A DNA stretch of 64,000 bases from Saprospiraceae bacterium (lineage in GTDB: Bacteria > Bacteroidota > Bacteroidia > Chitinophagales > Saprospiraceae), in NCBI GenBank assembly GCA_016714765.1, contig JADKCF010000043.1, positions 62,001 through 126,000 on the forward strand, given 5' to 3'. The notes under the pieces were generated by a model. The model made no database searches. It was not told the origin of the DNA and saw only the letters and a list, made by a program, of their open reading frames with translations. The position numbers and the translations under genes are program-made. Of the stretch, positions 29,961 to 39,650 are shown one piece after another; the first letter of the stretch is position 1, and every line of letters begins with the position of its first letter.

Positions 29961-32009
29961 ATGAAGGTAATACACAATATGTTTGCATACGAAAAGTCTT
30001 ACAAGTGCCTCATTTGGATATTGCTGATGCTGAAAACCCACACTTTATGCAGTCAGAATGCAGATACACTGATGTTGAATCAACTGGAAGAAATCATACT
30101 TTCTGACATAAAAGTTAAAAAGACCTTGCCTTGGTCATACACAACAGATACTTTAAGAAAAATCGATTTATTTCAAAGCAGCTTGAGAAATACATTCAAC
30201 AGGCAGGTAGGTATTCAAGCTTTTAATGGCGAAAATTTTGCACAGGATATTCGTATCTCAATGAGGGGGTATGGAAGCAGATCAGCATTTGGCATCCGTG
30301 GCATTAGGGTCTTAATGGATGGCTTGCCTTTGACTTCGCCAGATGGCACAACTCAGATGGACGAACTGAGCATTTTGGATGTTGCGGTAGCCGATGTAGT
30401 AAGGTCAGGTATGGCTTCCAGACTTGGGAATGCTTCGGGTGGAGTGCTTTCACTTAGGAGTAGAGATTATTATGATGGGCTGACTTTTCAGTCAGGTATT
30501 AATCAATTTGGCAGTAAAAATATCGGAATAAAATGGGGTGTAAAAAATGAAAAATGGTCTAATCTAATGTCTGTTAACCATCATTTTTTCAATGGTAAGA
30601 GAGAATTTTCAAAATCACAGCAAACTTCCTTGTACAATAAAACTAGAGTGGATCTACATCGAAGATGGCAAATGGATATAATTTCTGGCTTTTATTATTC
30701 GCCTGTAGGGCAGGACCCCGGAGCTTTGACGATAGCAGAGTTCAATCAGTCGAAATTTCAATCCAATGCTCGTAATAAAATGTTTGATGCCGGTGAATCA
30801 GTCAAAGGGCTTTTGGCTTCTGTCCAATCTAAATATATTTTCAATACCGAGTCTGTGTTGCGAAGTACAGCTTATTATAAAAAAAGACGTTTTATGGCAA
30901 CTCTTCCATTTGGCCCTTCAGGATGGGTAGATCTGGATAGAGATTTCGTCGGTTTTAGCAATTCGATTGAAAATAAATGGATTGGAAACAGTACCATTAC
31001 TATGGGGCAGGTCTTGGATTATCAGTATGACAGAAGGAAGCTTTTCTCAAATAATAATGGTACAAAAGGCATTAGTACAGCCGACCAAAGTGAAAGTGTT
31101 TTTAATTTTGCCATCTATCAGCAATGGCAGTGGGCAATAAAATCCTGGGATTTTCATCAGATGGCCAGGTGGGACATCAATCGATACAATCTGGTAGATT
31201 TTTTCCCGGCTGATGGCTTGATGGATGGACAAAACATAGCTAAAAATCTGAATGGTGCCCTTGGTACTGCCTATAATATGTCCGCTGTAAGATGGTTTTC
31301 TAACGTTTCTACTTCATTCGAAATGCCAACACTCAATGAACTGACAAATAACCCTACAGGTTTTTCGGGTTTTAACCCAAACCTAAAGCCTGAAAGGTCT
31401 GTTCAGTGGGAATTGGGAGTAAAATCTGCAAAAGCAAAAAAATGGAATTACTCAACCACTATTTTCTATAATCGGGTACTGGATCAGATATCAGGCTATG
31501 AACTACAAACGTTTCCAGGTAAGACTTTCTACAGAAATGCCGCATCGACCATAAGGAAAGGAATGGAATGTATGATTGAGTATGCCTGGGGCAAGCACTC
31601 CAGAATATCCGTAAACTATTCCTATTCAGATTTCAGATTCGAAAAGTATACTTCTGGAAAAACAGATTACAGTGGTCTGAGACAACCTATGATTCCTAAC
31701 CATAAATGGAACTTGGCCATGGATACCAGACTTTTTAAAACTATAGATTTTAATGTCTTATTATCTTACTATAGTAAAATGATGCTAAATGATGGTAATG
31801 ATAGTTTTACAGATCCTTCCTATGAATGTAATATGGCATTGAGCTCTTCAGAGAAGTTATCCCAACATTTTATCATTGGCTTACAAGCTAATAATCTTTT
31901 CAACTTAACCCAATATTCCAATTTCAGAGCAAATGCAGCATTCCAAAGGTATTACGAAGCAGCTTCACCGATGCATTTTGGCGTTTTTGTAAAGGTAGAT
32001 GTAGACTAG
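29961..32009 (+). CDS. Second TonB-dependent receptor
   Basis: A TonB-dependent receptor of 682 residues without the CarboxypepD-like N-terminal domain. The signal peptide is unusual: the hydrophobic core CLIWILLMLK begins at about residue 17, so an internal ATG at 29979 (MFAYEKSYK) may be the true start. The plug has DIRISMRGYGSRSAFGIRG and VLMDGLPLTSPDGTTQ, and the barrel runs to the end. It follows the riboswitch-controlled receptor by 72 bases on the same strand with no terminator between, so it may be coregulated and use a related substrate. Its stop shares CTAG (32006-32009) with the convergent gene. Confidence 0.85.
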   Translation: MKVIHNMFAYEKSYKCLIWILLMLKTHTLCSQNADTLMLNQLEEIILSDIKVKKTLPWSYTTDTLRKIDLFQSSLRNTFNRQVGIQAFNGENFAQDIRISMRGYGSRSAFGIRGIRVLMDGLPLTSPDGTTQMDELSILDVAVADVVRSGMASRLGNASGGVLSLRSRDYYDGLTFQSGINQFGSKNIGIKWGVKNEKWSNLMSVNHHFFNGKREFSKSQQTSLYNKTRVDLHRRWQMDIISGFYYSPVGQDPGALTIAEFNQSKFQSNARNKMFDAGESVKGLLASVQSKYIFNTESVLRSTAYYKKRRFMATLPFGPSGWVDLDRDFVGFSNSIENKWIGNSTITMGQVLDYQYDRRKLFSNNNGTKGISTADQSESVFNFAIYQQWQWAIKSWDFHQMARWDINRYNLVDFFPADGLMDGQNIAKNLNGALGTAYNMSAVRWFSNVSTSFEMPTLNELTNNPTGFSGFNPNLKPERSVQWELGVKSAKAKKWNYSTTIFYNRVLDQISGYELQTFPGKTFYRNAASTIRKGMECMIEYAWGKHSRISVNYSYSDFRFEKYTSGKTDYSGLRQPMIPNHKWNLAMDTRLFKTIDFNVLLSYYSKMMLNDGNDSFTDPSYECNMALSSSEKLSQHFIIGLQANNLFNLTQYSNFRANAAFQRYYEAASPMHFGVFVKVDVD

Positions 32010-33295
32010 AAATTCAGATTAAAGTTTACACCTTTGAAGGTGGGGTTGACCTGGCTGTTAAATATGGACCCGAAAGTATAGCTAAATCCGGCACCCATAA
32101 AATAATCATAAGTAGACGCAATAATCCTTCTCTGAGTGAGCACATCATCGCGTGTGGCACCAGCTTTGGGAATGGAGATCTGATCATGTATAAATTGTAT
32201 ATTGCCACCGATTCCGAATTTAAAGCCTTTGAAAACATTCCATGATACACCGCCACCCACAAACAAGTTGTTTTTATCAAAGTCATCCAAATATGAGGTG
32301 AAAAAAGTGCCAAAATTGATAGATCCCCATGGTTTAGTGAACGATGTGGCTAAGCCTATACTTTGTTGCAAAAGCAATTCTTCTGTTTTAAAATAAAGGG
32401 TAGTATCCTGATAGTTTGAATATTGAGGACCCAATTCGAAACTCAATACTACACGTTGGGTATTGAAGTCTTTGTAAGGGAAAATGCTGTACTCCAGCGA
32501 AGGAGCTATTCTAACCCTCGAATCGATGTTACTGAACACTGACCTTGAATAGCTGCCCTGAAGTCCGAACCCCCAATGTTCATTCAATTTTTGCACATAA
32601 TTTACTGAGGAACTTTGTTGGTCTCTTGTTACTTTTACTACTTCAGTCGTATCTTGTCCTGCTTCTGTTATATAAAAAATAGAGTAATCTGATCTATTGA
32701 TATTGTTGTTGACACTAAAACTGAATCTGGTCTTTTCTGTCTCCCTATTGGCTGAAATAAATGAATAAATACTTTGAGACCTGAAATTTCTGTCACCATT
32801 AAAGTATCCTGAAGTACCAAGCGAAAATTGCCAGTAATTCCAGGGGTCAGACTTTTTTTGTACTTTATTGTCATTTTCATCTGCTTTATATTGGATTTCC
32901 AATTTTTCAGCAATGGGTGATTTTGAAATAAACTGAACAAGGCCTAACTTCAGATGCTGCAGCATTTTTTTTCGCTTCATATCATCTGTTGCTGTTGTTT
33001 CATTAAAATAGACCAAGGTATCTTTGATCCCGGAAAATGAATTTTGCCCCTGGAAAGATAATGTATTAAGCTCACCACCACCACCATTAAATTGTACGTT
33101 CATGATGACATGTACATCGCATAAAAACCTGTCCCGTACGAAGTCCACCATTTTTAATTCATTTCGCAAATATTCGCCATCACAAAGCCACTCTTGAGTA
33201 CAATCCTGAAAAATTCTTATTTTGTCACTGGTCTTAATTTGACCGGCAAGCTGGGTTGAGATAAACCAAAATACTGCGATGACTATATTTTTCAT
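32006..33295 (-). CDS. Outer-membrane beta-barrel protein with N-terminal VRDR region
   Basis: A 429-residue secreted protein (signal peptide to LAGQ). The N-terminal 130 residues contain a conserved pattern I have seen in uncharacterised Bacteroidota proteins: LRNELKMVDFVRDRFLCDVH followed by a glycine loop NGGGGELNTLSFQG. The rest, from about residue 150, is a porin-like barrel with strands ending in VSWNVFKGFKFGIGG and GVNFNLNF. Three cysteines near the N-terminus could form a disulfide. Ligand unknown. It converges on the second TonB receptor. Confidence 0.65.
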   Translation of the reverse strand: MKNIVIAVFWFISTQLAGQIKTSDKIRIFQDCTQEWLCDGEYLRNELKMVDFVRDRFLCDVHVIMNVQFNGGGGELNTLSFQGQNSFSGIKDTLVYFNETTATDDMKRKKMLQHLKLGLVQFISKSPIAEKLEIQYKADENDNKVQKKSDPWNYWQFSLGTSGYFNGDRNFRSQSIYSFISANRETEKTRFSFSVNNNINRSDYSIFYITEAGQDTTEVVKVTRDQQSSSVNYVQKLNEHWGFGLQGSYSRSVFSNIDSRVRIAPSLEYSIFPYKDFNTQRVVLSFELGPQYSNYQDTTLYFKTEELLLQQSIGLATSFTKPWGSINFGTFFTSYLDDFDKNNLFVGGGVSWNVFKGFKFGIGGNIQFIHDQISIPKAGATRDDVLTQRRIIASTYDYFMGAGFSYTFGSIFNSQVNPTFKGVNFNLNF

Positions 33296-33451
33296 ATTCA
33301 GTGTTCAAAATTTGCTGTAAAATATAACTTCTGATCTAAATATTGATAGACATCATACCCGTAATTCCTATTTATTCGTCAAACGTCCATAAAATTTCGA
33401 TAAAATAAAAAAAAGGTTAACAATCACTTCACAATTATGATATGTCCAATA

Positions 33452-33483
33452 TTTGTTATACCATCACAAATACCTTACTTTTG
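33452..33483 (+). promoter_or_regulatory. Complete Bacteroidota promoter for the BT_3928-type gene
   Basis: TTTG (33452-33455), 20-base spacer, TACTTTTG (33476-33483). One of the best matches to the -33/-7 consensus in the window. Confidence 0.65.
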
Positions 33484-33528
33484 CGTATGTTTCATGTTTG
33501 AAAATCACAATTCGAAATTATAATACTG

Positions 33529-35015
33529 ATGACAATATTTTCACTTTTGGCAATAATAGGTTTAGTTGCATTGGTTGTAACCTTATTGATGACTTTAGTT
33601 TTCAAAGTGCAGAAATCCTGGTTGATGAGCTACCTCCAAAATTTTACAGGAATCTTATTTTTGTTTTCCGGTTGGGTGAAGGCGGTGGATCCACTAGGGA
33701 CAGCTTTTAAAATGGAAGATTATTTTGCTGAATTTAATGCCACTTTTGCAGATACATCTCTGTCTTTTTTGGCTCCAATGTTTCCATTTTTGTCTGGTTA
33801 TTCCACAGCATTTGCCATTTTCATGATCATATTCGAAATGATCTTGGGTTTAATGTTGATTTTTGGACATGCTCCCAAGTGGACGTCGATTCTATTTTTT
33901 GCATTGGTTGTTTTTTTTACCATTCTTACAGGATTTACTTTTTTGACGGGTTATGTGCCCATGGATGCCAATTTTTTTAGTTTTGGATCATGGGGTGAAT
34001 ACAAAGCGACGAATATGAGAGTGACAGACTGCGGATGTTTTGGTGATTTTATAAAACTTGACCCAAAAATTTCATTTTATAAGGATTTGTTTTTATTAGT
34101 ACCTTCGATTTATTTCCTTTTTAAGTATAAGGAAATGCATCAGCTTTTTGCGCCCAAAAACAGGGTTTTAACTTTGACTTTAAGTACTGCATTTTTACTA
34201 TTATATTGTGTGTATAATTTTTACTGGGATGAGCCCCATGTGATTTCAGACCATTTAGAAACGGAGCCAACATTGCTGTCCTGAAAAAAGCTGAAATCGA
34301 AGCGGCCAATAATGTAAAGGTCACAGCCATGGTCATGAAAAATAAAAAAACGGGAGAGTTGAAAACATTTTCTTATGAAGAATATATGAAGAACCTGTCT
34401 GCACTTACCGATGAGTACGAAACAGTAGAACAGATCAAAACAGAACCCACGATAAAAGAGACTAAGATAAGCCATTTTGATATTACTGATTTTGATGGTA
34501 ATGAGAAGACTGAAATGTACCTTACTAATTCAAAGCCACACCTCATGGTACCGGTATTTAAGGCTGATTACAAAGCAATACCCACCACAAGGATGGTACA
34601 GGATTCTGTTTTTACATCAGATACAGTGCAGGTAATTGGTTTGAAGGATAGTGTTCGAATCAACAGGAAGTTTAAGGAGGTAGTATCAAGGGAAGAAGAG
34701 GCATATGATATTATTTGGGACAAGGCATTCATTTCTAGATTTGTAGAGGTCATCAAGCCACTTCAGGTTGCAGCAGCCAAAGATCAGGTAGCTATGTCCG
34801 TTGTAATAAGTGGTATAGATGCAGATAAAGCTAAGATACTGGCAAAGGAGACAGGTCTGGATGTGGAGTATCTGACAGCAGATGAAAAATTGCTCAAAAC
34901 CATCATGAGATCCAATCCGGGTATTATACTTTGGAAAGATGGAGTATTATTGCAAAAATGGCATTATAAAAAACTTCCTGAGTGGAGTGTCATCAAAAGT
35001 AAATATTTGAAGTAA
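33529..35015 (+). CDS. BT_3928-type DoxX-like membrane protein (frame broken)
   Basis: An inner-membrane protein of about 495 residues in which a DoxX-like four- to five-helix module is followed by a soluble domain. The hallmark FSGWVKAVDPLGTAFKMEDY is at residues 45-64, and a CGCFGDF cysteine motif follows around residue 170. The soluble part (from about residue 250) ends with a thioredoxin-like segment. One base is missing at 34240-34242 (GG read as G): pieces are 33529-34284 and 34329-35015. Restoring it gives PHVDFRPFRNGANIAVLKKAE. The family is uncharacterised; a redox function is suggested by the cysteines. Confidence 0.82.
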
Positions 35016-35048
35016 TCAGCCAGCCTAACAATGTAAGCATATGAAAGA

Positions 35049-35693
35049 TTAAACCACCAAACTAATACGGTGTACGCCTGGTTGATATTGTTTTGATATC
35101 AGGTATTTTACGTGTTCGTAATGGTTTTTATTTTCTACAAAATCAATCGTATTCAGATCAATAATCAAAATAGGATAGGAGAGTATATTGCGGAAATATT
35201 CAAAATATGAATGCTGAATTTGGGTAAGGTATTCCGGCGTAATATCTTTTTCATACTCCCTGCCGCGTTTGTTGATATGTCCTAGAAGTATATCTACATT
35301 TCTGTGAAAGTAAACCAAAATGTCAGGTTTTGGAAATGACTGATTCAGTACAGAAAACATTTTTTGAAAAAGCCTGAACTCGTCTTCAGGTAAGTTTTTC
35401 CGAGCAAATAACAGTGTCTTTACAAATGCATAATCTGCTACTGTAAACTCCCTGAACAAATCTTGATTGAGCAGATTGCGTTGCATCTGTTTGTGTCTTT
35501 CGGTCATAAAAAACAACTCAACGGTAAATGCAAATCTGTCAGGTTCTTTATAGAACAAAGGAAGGAAAGGGTTGTCAGCAAATTCTTCCAAAATCAATCT
35601 GCAGTTGTATTCCTCTTTGATCATATTACAAAAAGTGGTCTTTCCAGCGCCAATGTTGCCTTCTATACAGATATAATTATATGGAAATTGAAT
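35049..35693 (-). CDS. Deoxynucleoside kinase with a rare start codon
   Basis: A salvage kinase of the dCK/dGK family, about 214 residues. The P-loop EGNIGAGKTTF lies upstream of the first ATG (35624) in the same frame, so an ATG start would remove the ATP-binding site. No ATG, GTG or TTG precedes it: the open frame begins after a TAA near 35712, and the likely starts are ATT at 35693 (giving MQFPYNYICIEGNIG) or ATA at 35699. The DRFAFTVELFFMTERH segment and the lid arginines (INKRGREYEKDI) are as expected. A single substitution in the sequence could also have destroyed an ATG. The 5' end is tentative. Confidence 0.82.
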   Translation of the reverse strand: MQFPYNYICIEGNIGAGKTTFCNMIKEEYNCRLILEEFADNPFLPLFYKEPDRFAFTVELFFMTERHKQMQRNLLNQDLFREFTVADYAFVKTLLFARKNLPEDEFRLFQKMFSVLNQSFPKPDILVYFHRNVDILLGHINKRGREYEKDITPEYLTQIQHSYFEYFRNILSYPILIIDLNTIDFVENKNHYEHVKYLISKQYQPGVHRISLVV

Positions 35694-35719
35694 AGTTATT
35701 ACCCTTAATTTTTATTTGG

Positions 35720-35727
35720 CAAATGTA
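35720..35727 (-). promoter_or_regulatory. -7 promoter element for the deoxynucleoside kinase
   Basis: Minus strand reads TACATTTG. Transcription would begin near 35713, only about 20 bases before the proposed ATT start, leaving no room for another start upstream. Confidence 0.5.
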
Positions 35728-35751
35728 TGATTATTTTATGTGATATAACTT

Positions 35752-36237
35752 TTATTCCTCGTAAATAATTACTTCGCCATCGTCTTTGCACTCATCGTAA
35801 ATTTCTTCCACTGAAATTTTCATGACGGGATCAATAAAATCCCCAGCGATTTCCATCAGAGGAATTAGCACAAAATTTCTGTTATACAACTCTTTATGTG
35901 GGATAGTCAGTGTTTCGGTTTGCAAAATTAGATCATCACAATAAAGGATGTCAATATCGATACTTCTAGGTCCCCATCTTGTTTCCTTCACACCCCCTAT
36001 GGAGGTTTCTATATCTTTAGTGAGTGTAAATACTTCTTCAGGCGATTTATCAGATACTGTACATAAGGCCATATTGAGAAAATCCTCCTGATCTTTTAGT
36101 CCCCAGGGTTCTGTTTCATAAAAAGATGATTTGGCTGTTATTTTTCCGATTCGGGTGTCAATGGCCTCTATGGCTTTTTCAATCATTTGTTTCTTTTCAC
36201 CCCGATTAGAACCCAGATGCAGGTAATATTGATGCAT
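35752..36237 (-). CDS. folK: 2-amino-4-hydroxy-6-hydroxymethyldihydropteridine diphosphokinase
   Basis: HPPK transfers pyrophosphate from ATP to the pterin precursor of folate. The protein (161 residues from MHQYYLHLGSNRG) has the family signatures: LGSNRGEK near the N-terminus, FYETEPWG (substrate loop), RWGPRSIDIDILYCDD (metal-binding DxD) and IPHKELYNRNFVLIPL. The start at 36237 is chosen because the -7 element (36265-36272) lies upstream of it and inside the longer reading frame that begins at 36291. Confidence 0.93.
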   Translation of the reverse strand: MHQYYLHLGSNRGEKKQMIEKAIEAIDTRIGKITAKSSFYETEPWGLKDQEDFLNMALCTVSDKSPEEVFTLTKDIETSIGGVKETRWGPRSIDIDILYCDDLILQTETLTIPHKELYNRNFVLIPLMEIAGDFIDPVMKISVEEIYDECKDDGEVIIYEE

Positions 36238-36264
36238 AATTACTTTTAATTGTTTATATAAGTG

Positions 36265-36272
36265 CAAATATA
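36265..36272 (-). promoter_or_regulatory. -7 promoter element for folK
   Basis: Minus strand reads TATATTTG, 28 bases before the folK start, within the T-rich tail of the symporter's terminator. Confidence 0.5.
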
Positions 36273-36303
36273 AAAAAATAGCCCATATCAATATGATATG
36301 GGC
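36270..36303 (-). terminator. Intrinsic terminator after the alanine/glycine symporter
   Basis: GCCCATATCA (36281-36290) pairs with TGATATGGGC (36294-36303) with a 3-base loop; the minus strand then runs into TATTTTTTTA. Confidence 0.8.
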
Positions 36304-36331
36304 ATTTCTATAAAAATGTGGCTATAAAACT

Positions 36332-38010
36332 TTATTTGCCTTTGATGGCTTTTTCGTATCTGCTTAGCTGTTCTTTTACCACAGGGTATAAAAATAACAA
36401 TCCTATCATATTGGGAAATACCATAGCGAGGATCATGGCGTCAGAAAAACCCCAGACAGAGTCCATTTTAGATGATGCTCCGATGATGATAAAAAGTATA
36501 AACTATACCTTATCTACCATCTCCATTTTTTACTTCTTCCGAAAAGGTACATCCAGGCTTGTTGGCCATAATATGACCAGGAAATCATAGTAGATACAGC
36601 AAACAAGAAAATGGCAATAGTCAGGACATAAGGGAACCATGATATTGTTTGTGCGAATGCCAGGGATGTCAGGGTAGCGCCTTCATACATTTGACCACCA
36701 ATATTAACAGCTTTTGCGCCATATTCAAATGCTCCGTTGGCATTAAATAAAACGATCACAAGTGCTGTCATAGTACAGATGACGACTGTATCTATAAATG
36801 GTTCAAGAAGTGCAACCAAACCTTCTGAAGCAGAATATTTTGTGCGTACGGCAGAGTGTGCAATAGATGCTGATCCAGCACCGGCTTCATTGGAGAAAGC
36901 CGCTCTTCTGAATCCGATTACCAAAACGCCAATGAGTCCACCAAGGCCGGCCTGCGGATTGAATGCCTGACTAAATATTTGGCTTATTGCAGTCGGCACC
37001 GCAGTGATATTGCTGCCAATGACGATCAAACACGCCAATATGTAAATGACAGCCATTAGTGGAACAAGTTTTTCAGTGACTGTAGCAATCCGTTTTATAC
37101 CTCCTATGATGGTAATTCCCACTAAAATAGCAATACCCACTCCGATTATAAATCCTGAAGAACCACCAGTCATTCCAAACATGGATGCAATCTGCGCAGC
37201 TGCTTGATTCGATTGAGCAGCATTACCTCCTCCAAAGGAACCTCCTATACAAAGTACAGCAAAAAAACCTGCCAGAAATTTTCCCAGGCCTGTGTGCCCT
37301 TTTTCTGCAAGCCCTTTGGAGAGATAATACATTGGGCCTCCGAATACTACTCCGTCTTTATTAATATCTCTATATTGAACGCCTAATGTACACTCTACAA
37401 ATTTTAATGTCATGCCCAGCAAACCACTCACTATCATCCAGAATGTCGCTCCAGGACCTCCAAGACTGATTGCAATAGTTACACCTGCTATATTACCAAG
37501 TCCGACTGTTCCCGACACTGCAGTTGCTAGCGCCTGAAAATGACTAACTTCACCGTGATGATGTTCATCTTTAATAGTCTGAACAATATCTCCATCCACA
37601 GTAAAAACTGTTTCTTCAGGATGAACTATTGGGGCACCAGCCATTTCAATATCATCATATTTGCCCTGAACCACTTTTAAAGCCAGACCAAACTTTCTGA
37701 TACTTGGAAAACCAAAATAGATTGAGAAAAACAAACCCCCTAAACTGAGTATGAGTACAATCAAGGGTATTGCTGTACCTCCAAGTGGTAAAGAATACAA
37801 AACTATATTTTCTATAGTATTTGCAAATGGTGTGAATGCTTTATCTATTCTTTCGTCTATTCCCATCTCCACTTCAGTAGTCGCGGATGTTAAAGTAGGA
37901 GTGGCTATAGTAGCCGTCTGTGCCAATGTATCAGCTTGAGCACTAAGAATGACAGTGAAAGAAAGTAAAAATGTGGTAATAATAAATTTGAAATGGTGCA
38001 TAATACTCAA
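36332..38010 (-). CDS. Alanine/glycine:cation symporter (C-terminus broken)
   Basis: A sodium:alanine/glycine symporter of the AgcS family, 559 codons when repaired. It begins with an unusual signal-like N-terminus (ILSAQADTLA) and a 60-residue periplasmic extension before the AgcS core, in which GTVGLGNIAGV, GGPGATFWM and AGAGSASIAHSA are recognisable. The frame breaks at the A6 run at 36526-36531 (one A missing), so as read the protein stops at 36514 after WRW; the next frame continues with FIIIGASSKMDSVWGFSDAM to 36332, but has a TAG at 36503-36505. The conserved C-terminus after that TAG argues for sequence error. Preceded by a -7 element at 38048-38055. Confidence 0.83.
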
Positions 38011-38047
38011 AATGTTTTGATTTTAAAGATATTGATGAATGTAGCTT

Positions 38048-38055
38048 CAAAAGTA
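38048..38055 (-). promoter_or_regulatory. -7 promoter element for the alanine/glycine symporter
   Basis: Minus strand reads TACTTTTG, 38 bases upstream of the start at 38010. Confidence 0.45.
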
Positions 38056-38276
38056 GCTATTATTTTATTATTAACATAATATTTGCATTCATAGCGAACA
38101 AACAGTTGGCAAATTATAATACCGCATAATAGTATGACAATAGATATTTATATTGAAATACGCACAAAAATATTTGAGTAATGATATAATATAACGGATG
38201 TGGTGTATATACAAAATATTATTTTATTGCAAAAGACCGGAAAGTAATGACCTGAAAGACAATGAATGATAAACAT

Positions 38277-39650
38277 TCACCTTATATCCATCAAAATTCT
38301 GTACTCTGCAGGCAAATAGTTGTTGATTCTGTTTCCAAGGTTCTTTAGCCAGCCTAGCCCGAGCCCATTAAAAGTGGCTATTTGCCATCCTTTTTCTCCA
38401 CATTCGATGGAAGACAATTCTCTTTTAAGATATAGCAAAGCCTCCTGTTTTGTTAATGCACAGGTTTTTATATTTTTTGATATAATAAATGATAATGCGA
38501 GGCTATGATCAGGAATAAAAACATCTTTATTTAATACACCGACAGAGGTTCCGGCATAAATAGGTCTTAAATGTTGTTCCAAAAACTGCGCATCTGAAAA
38601 ATGCTCTTCAGGAATCGCATGCACAGTACCTACTTTATCTGTAAATATTGCATCTTTATCCGAATCTATCCAAATATCCATGATTGGTCTCTTAGCTTTT
38701 TCCAGTAGAGTAAGGTTGGAATTTGATTTTTTTGAATAATGTGCTACATGACTTTTTGAATTTTTTTGAAGTACACCCGCAAAAAAACCTTCGCCAGTAA
38801 CTTTGTGCGGAAAAAACTGATAAGCTTCAACGTCGCTTTTGTGTACAGATGAAATTTTCCATTCTGCATTAGTTTTTACTGATACACTTTTCATGTTGAG
38901 ATGATCTATAGCCCATTCTATATTATGAACATTTTCATCCTCATTATATGTACAGGTAGAGTAAATCAAAAATCCTTCGGGTTTGAGTGCCGGATAAATA
39001 TCTGATAATATTCTCTTTTGCCGTGCTGAGCAGTTTTTTACATTATCTTCTGACCATTCACAAATGGCATCCTTATCTTTTCTGAACATTCCCTCACCTG
39101 AGCATGGAGCATCTACGAGTATAATATCAAAAAACTCATTACATGGTTCGAAATCTTTTGCCTCATTGTTGGTTACAATCACATTCGAAAAGCCTTCTTT
39201 ACTTAGATTATACTTAAGTGTATAGGCTCTGTTTCTGATGATTTCATTACTTACCAGAAGACCTTGCCCACTTAAAAATGTAGCTATCAATGAACTTTTG
39301 CCACCGGGAGCAGCACACAAGTCCAGTATTTTTAAGTTTTTCCTGTCTTCATTCGCACACAATTGATTTAAAATATGCCATATAAACATAGACGATGCTT
39401 CCTGTACATAATATGCTCCAGCATGGAAGGAAGGGTCTAAGGTAAATTTAGGCCGTTGGTCCAGATAGTAGCCATATGGACACCATGGCACTTTATTGGC
39501 AGGCGTTATTTCACTATATTTTAACGGGTTTACTCTTATAGATGTCGGGGCTTCGCTATCTAAAACTGAAATTAAGTTATGACTCTCATCAGGACCTATG
39601 GATGCATATAATCTGGAAATGAAGGCTTCAGGAAGCGGCATATTTTTCAT
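38277..39650 (-). other. Methyltransferase half of the fused frame (probable separate rsmF-like gene)
   Basis: If the fusion is an artefact, this is the true extent of the rRNA cytosine-C5 methyltransferase gene, starting ATG at 39650 (or 39641). All three catalytic motifs and the C-terminal RsmF-type domain lie inside it. Confidence 0.6.

Noticed and set aside
38011..38276. Possible small RNA or hidden gene in the largest gap
   Set aside because: No reading frame with coding features, hairpin with T tract, or promoter other than the one for the symporter is visible.
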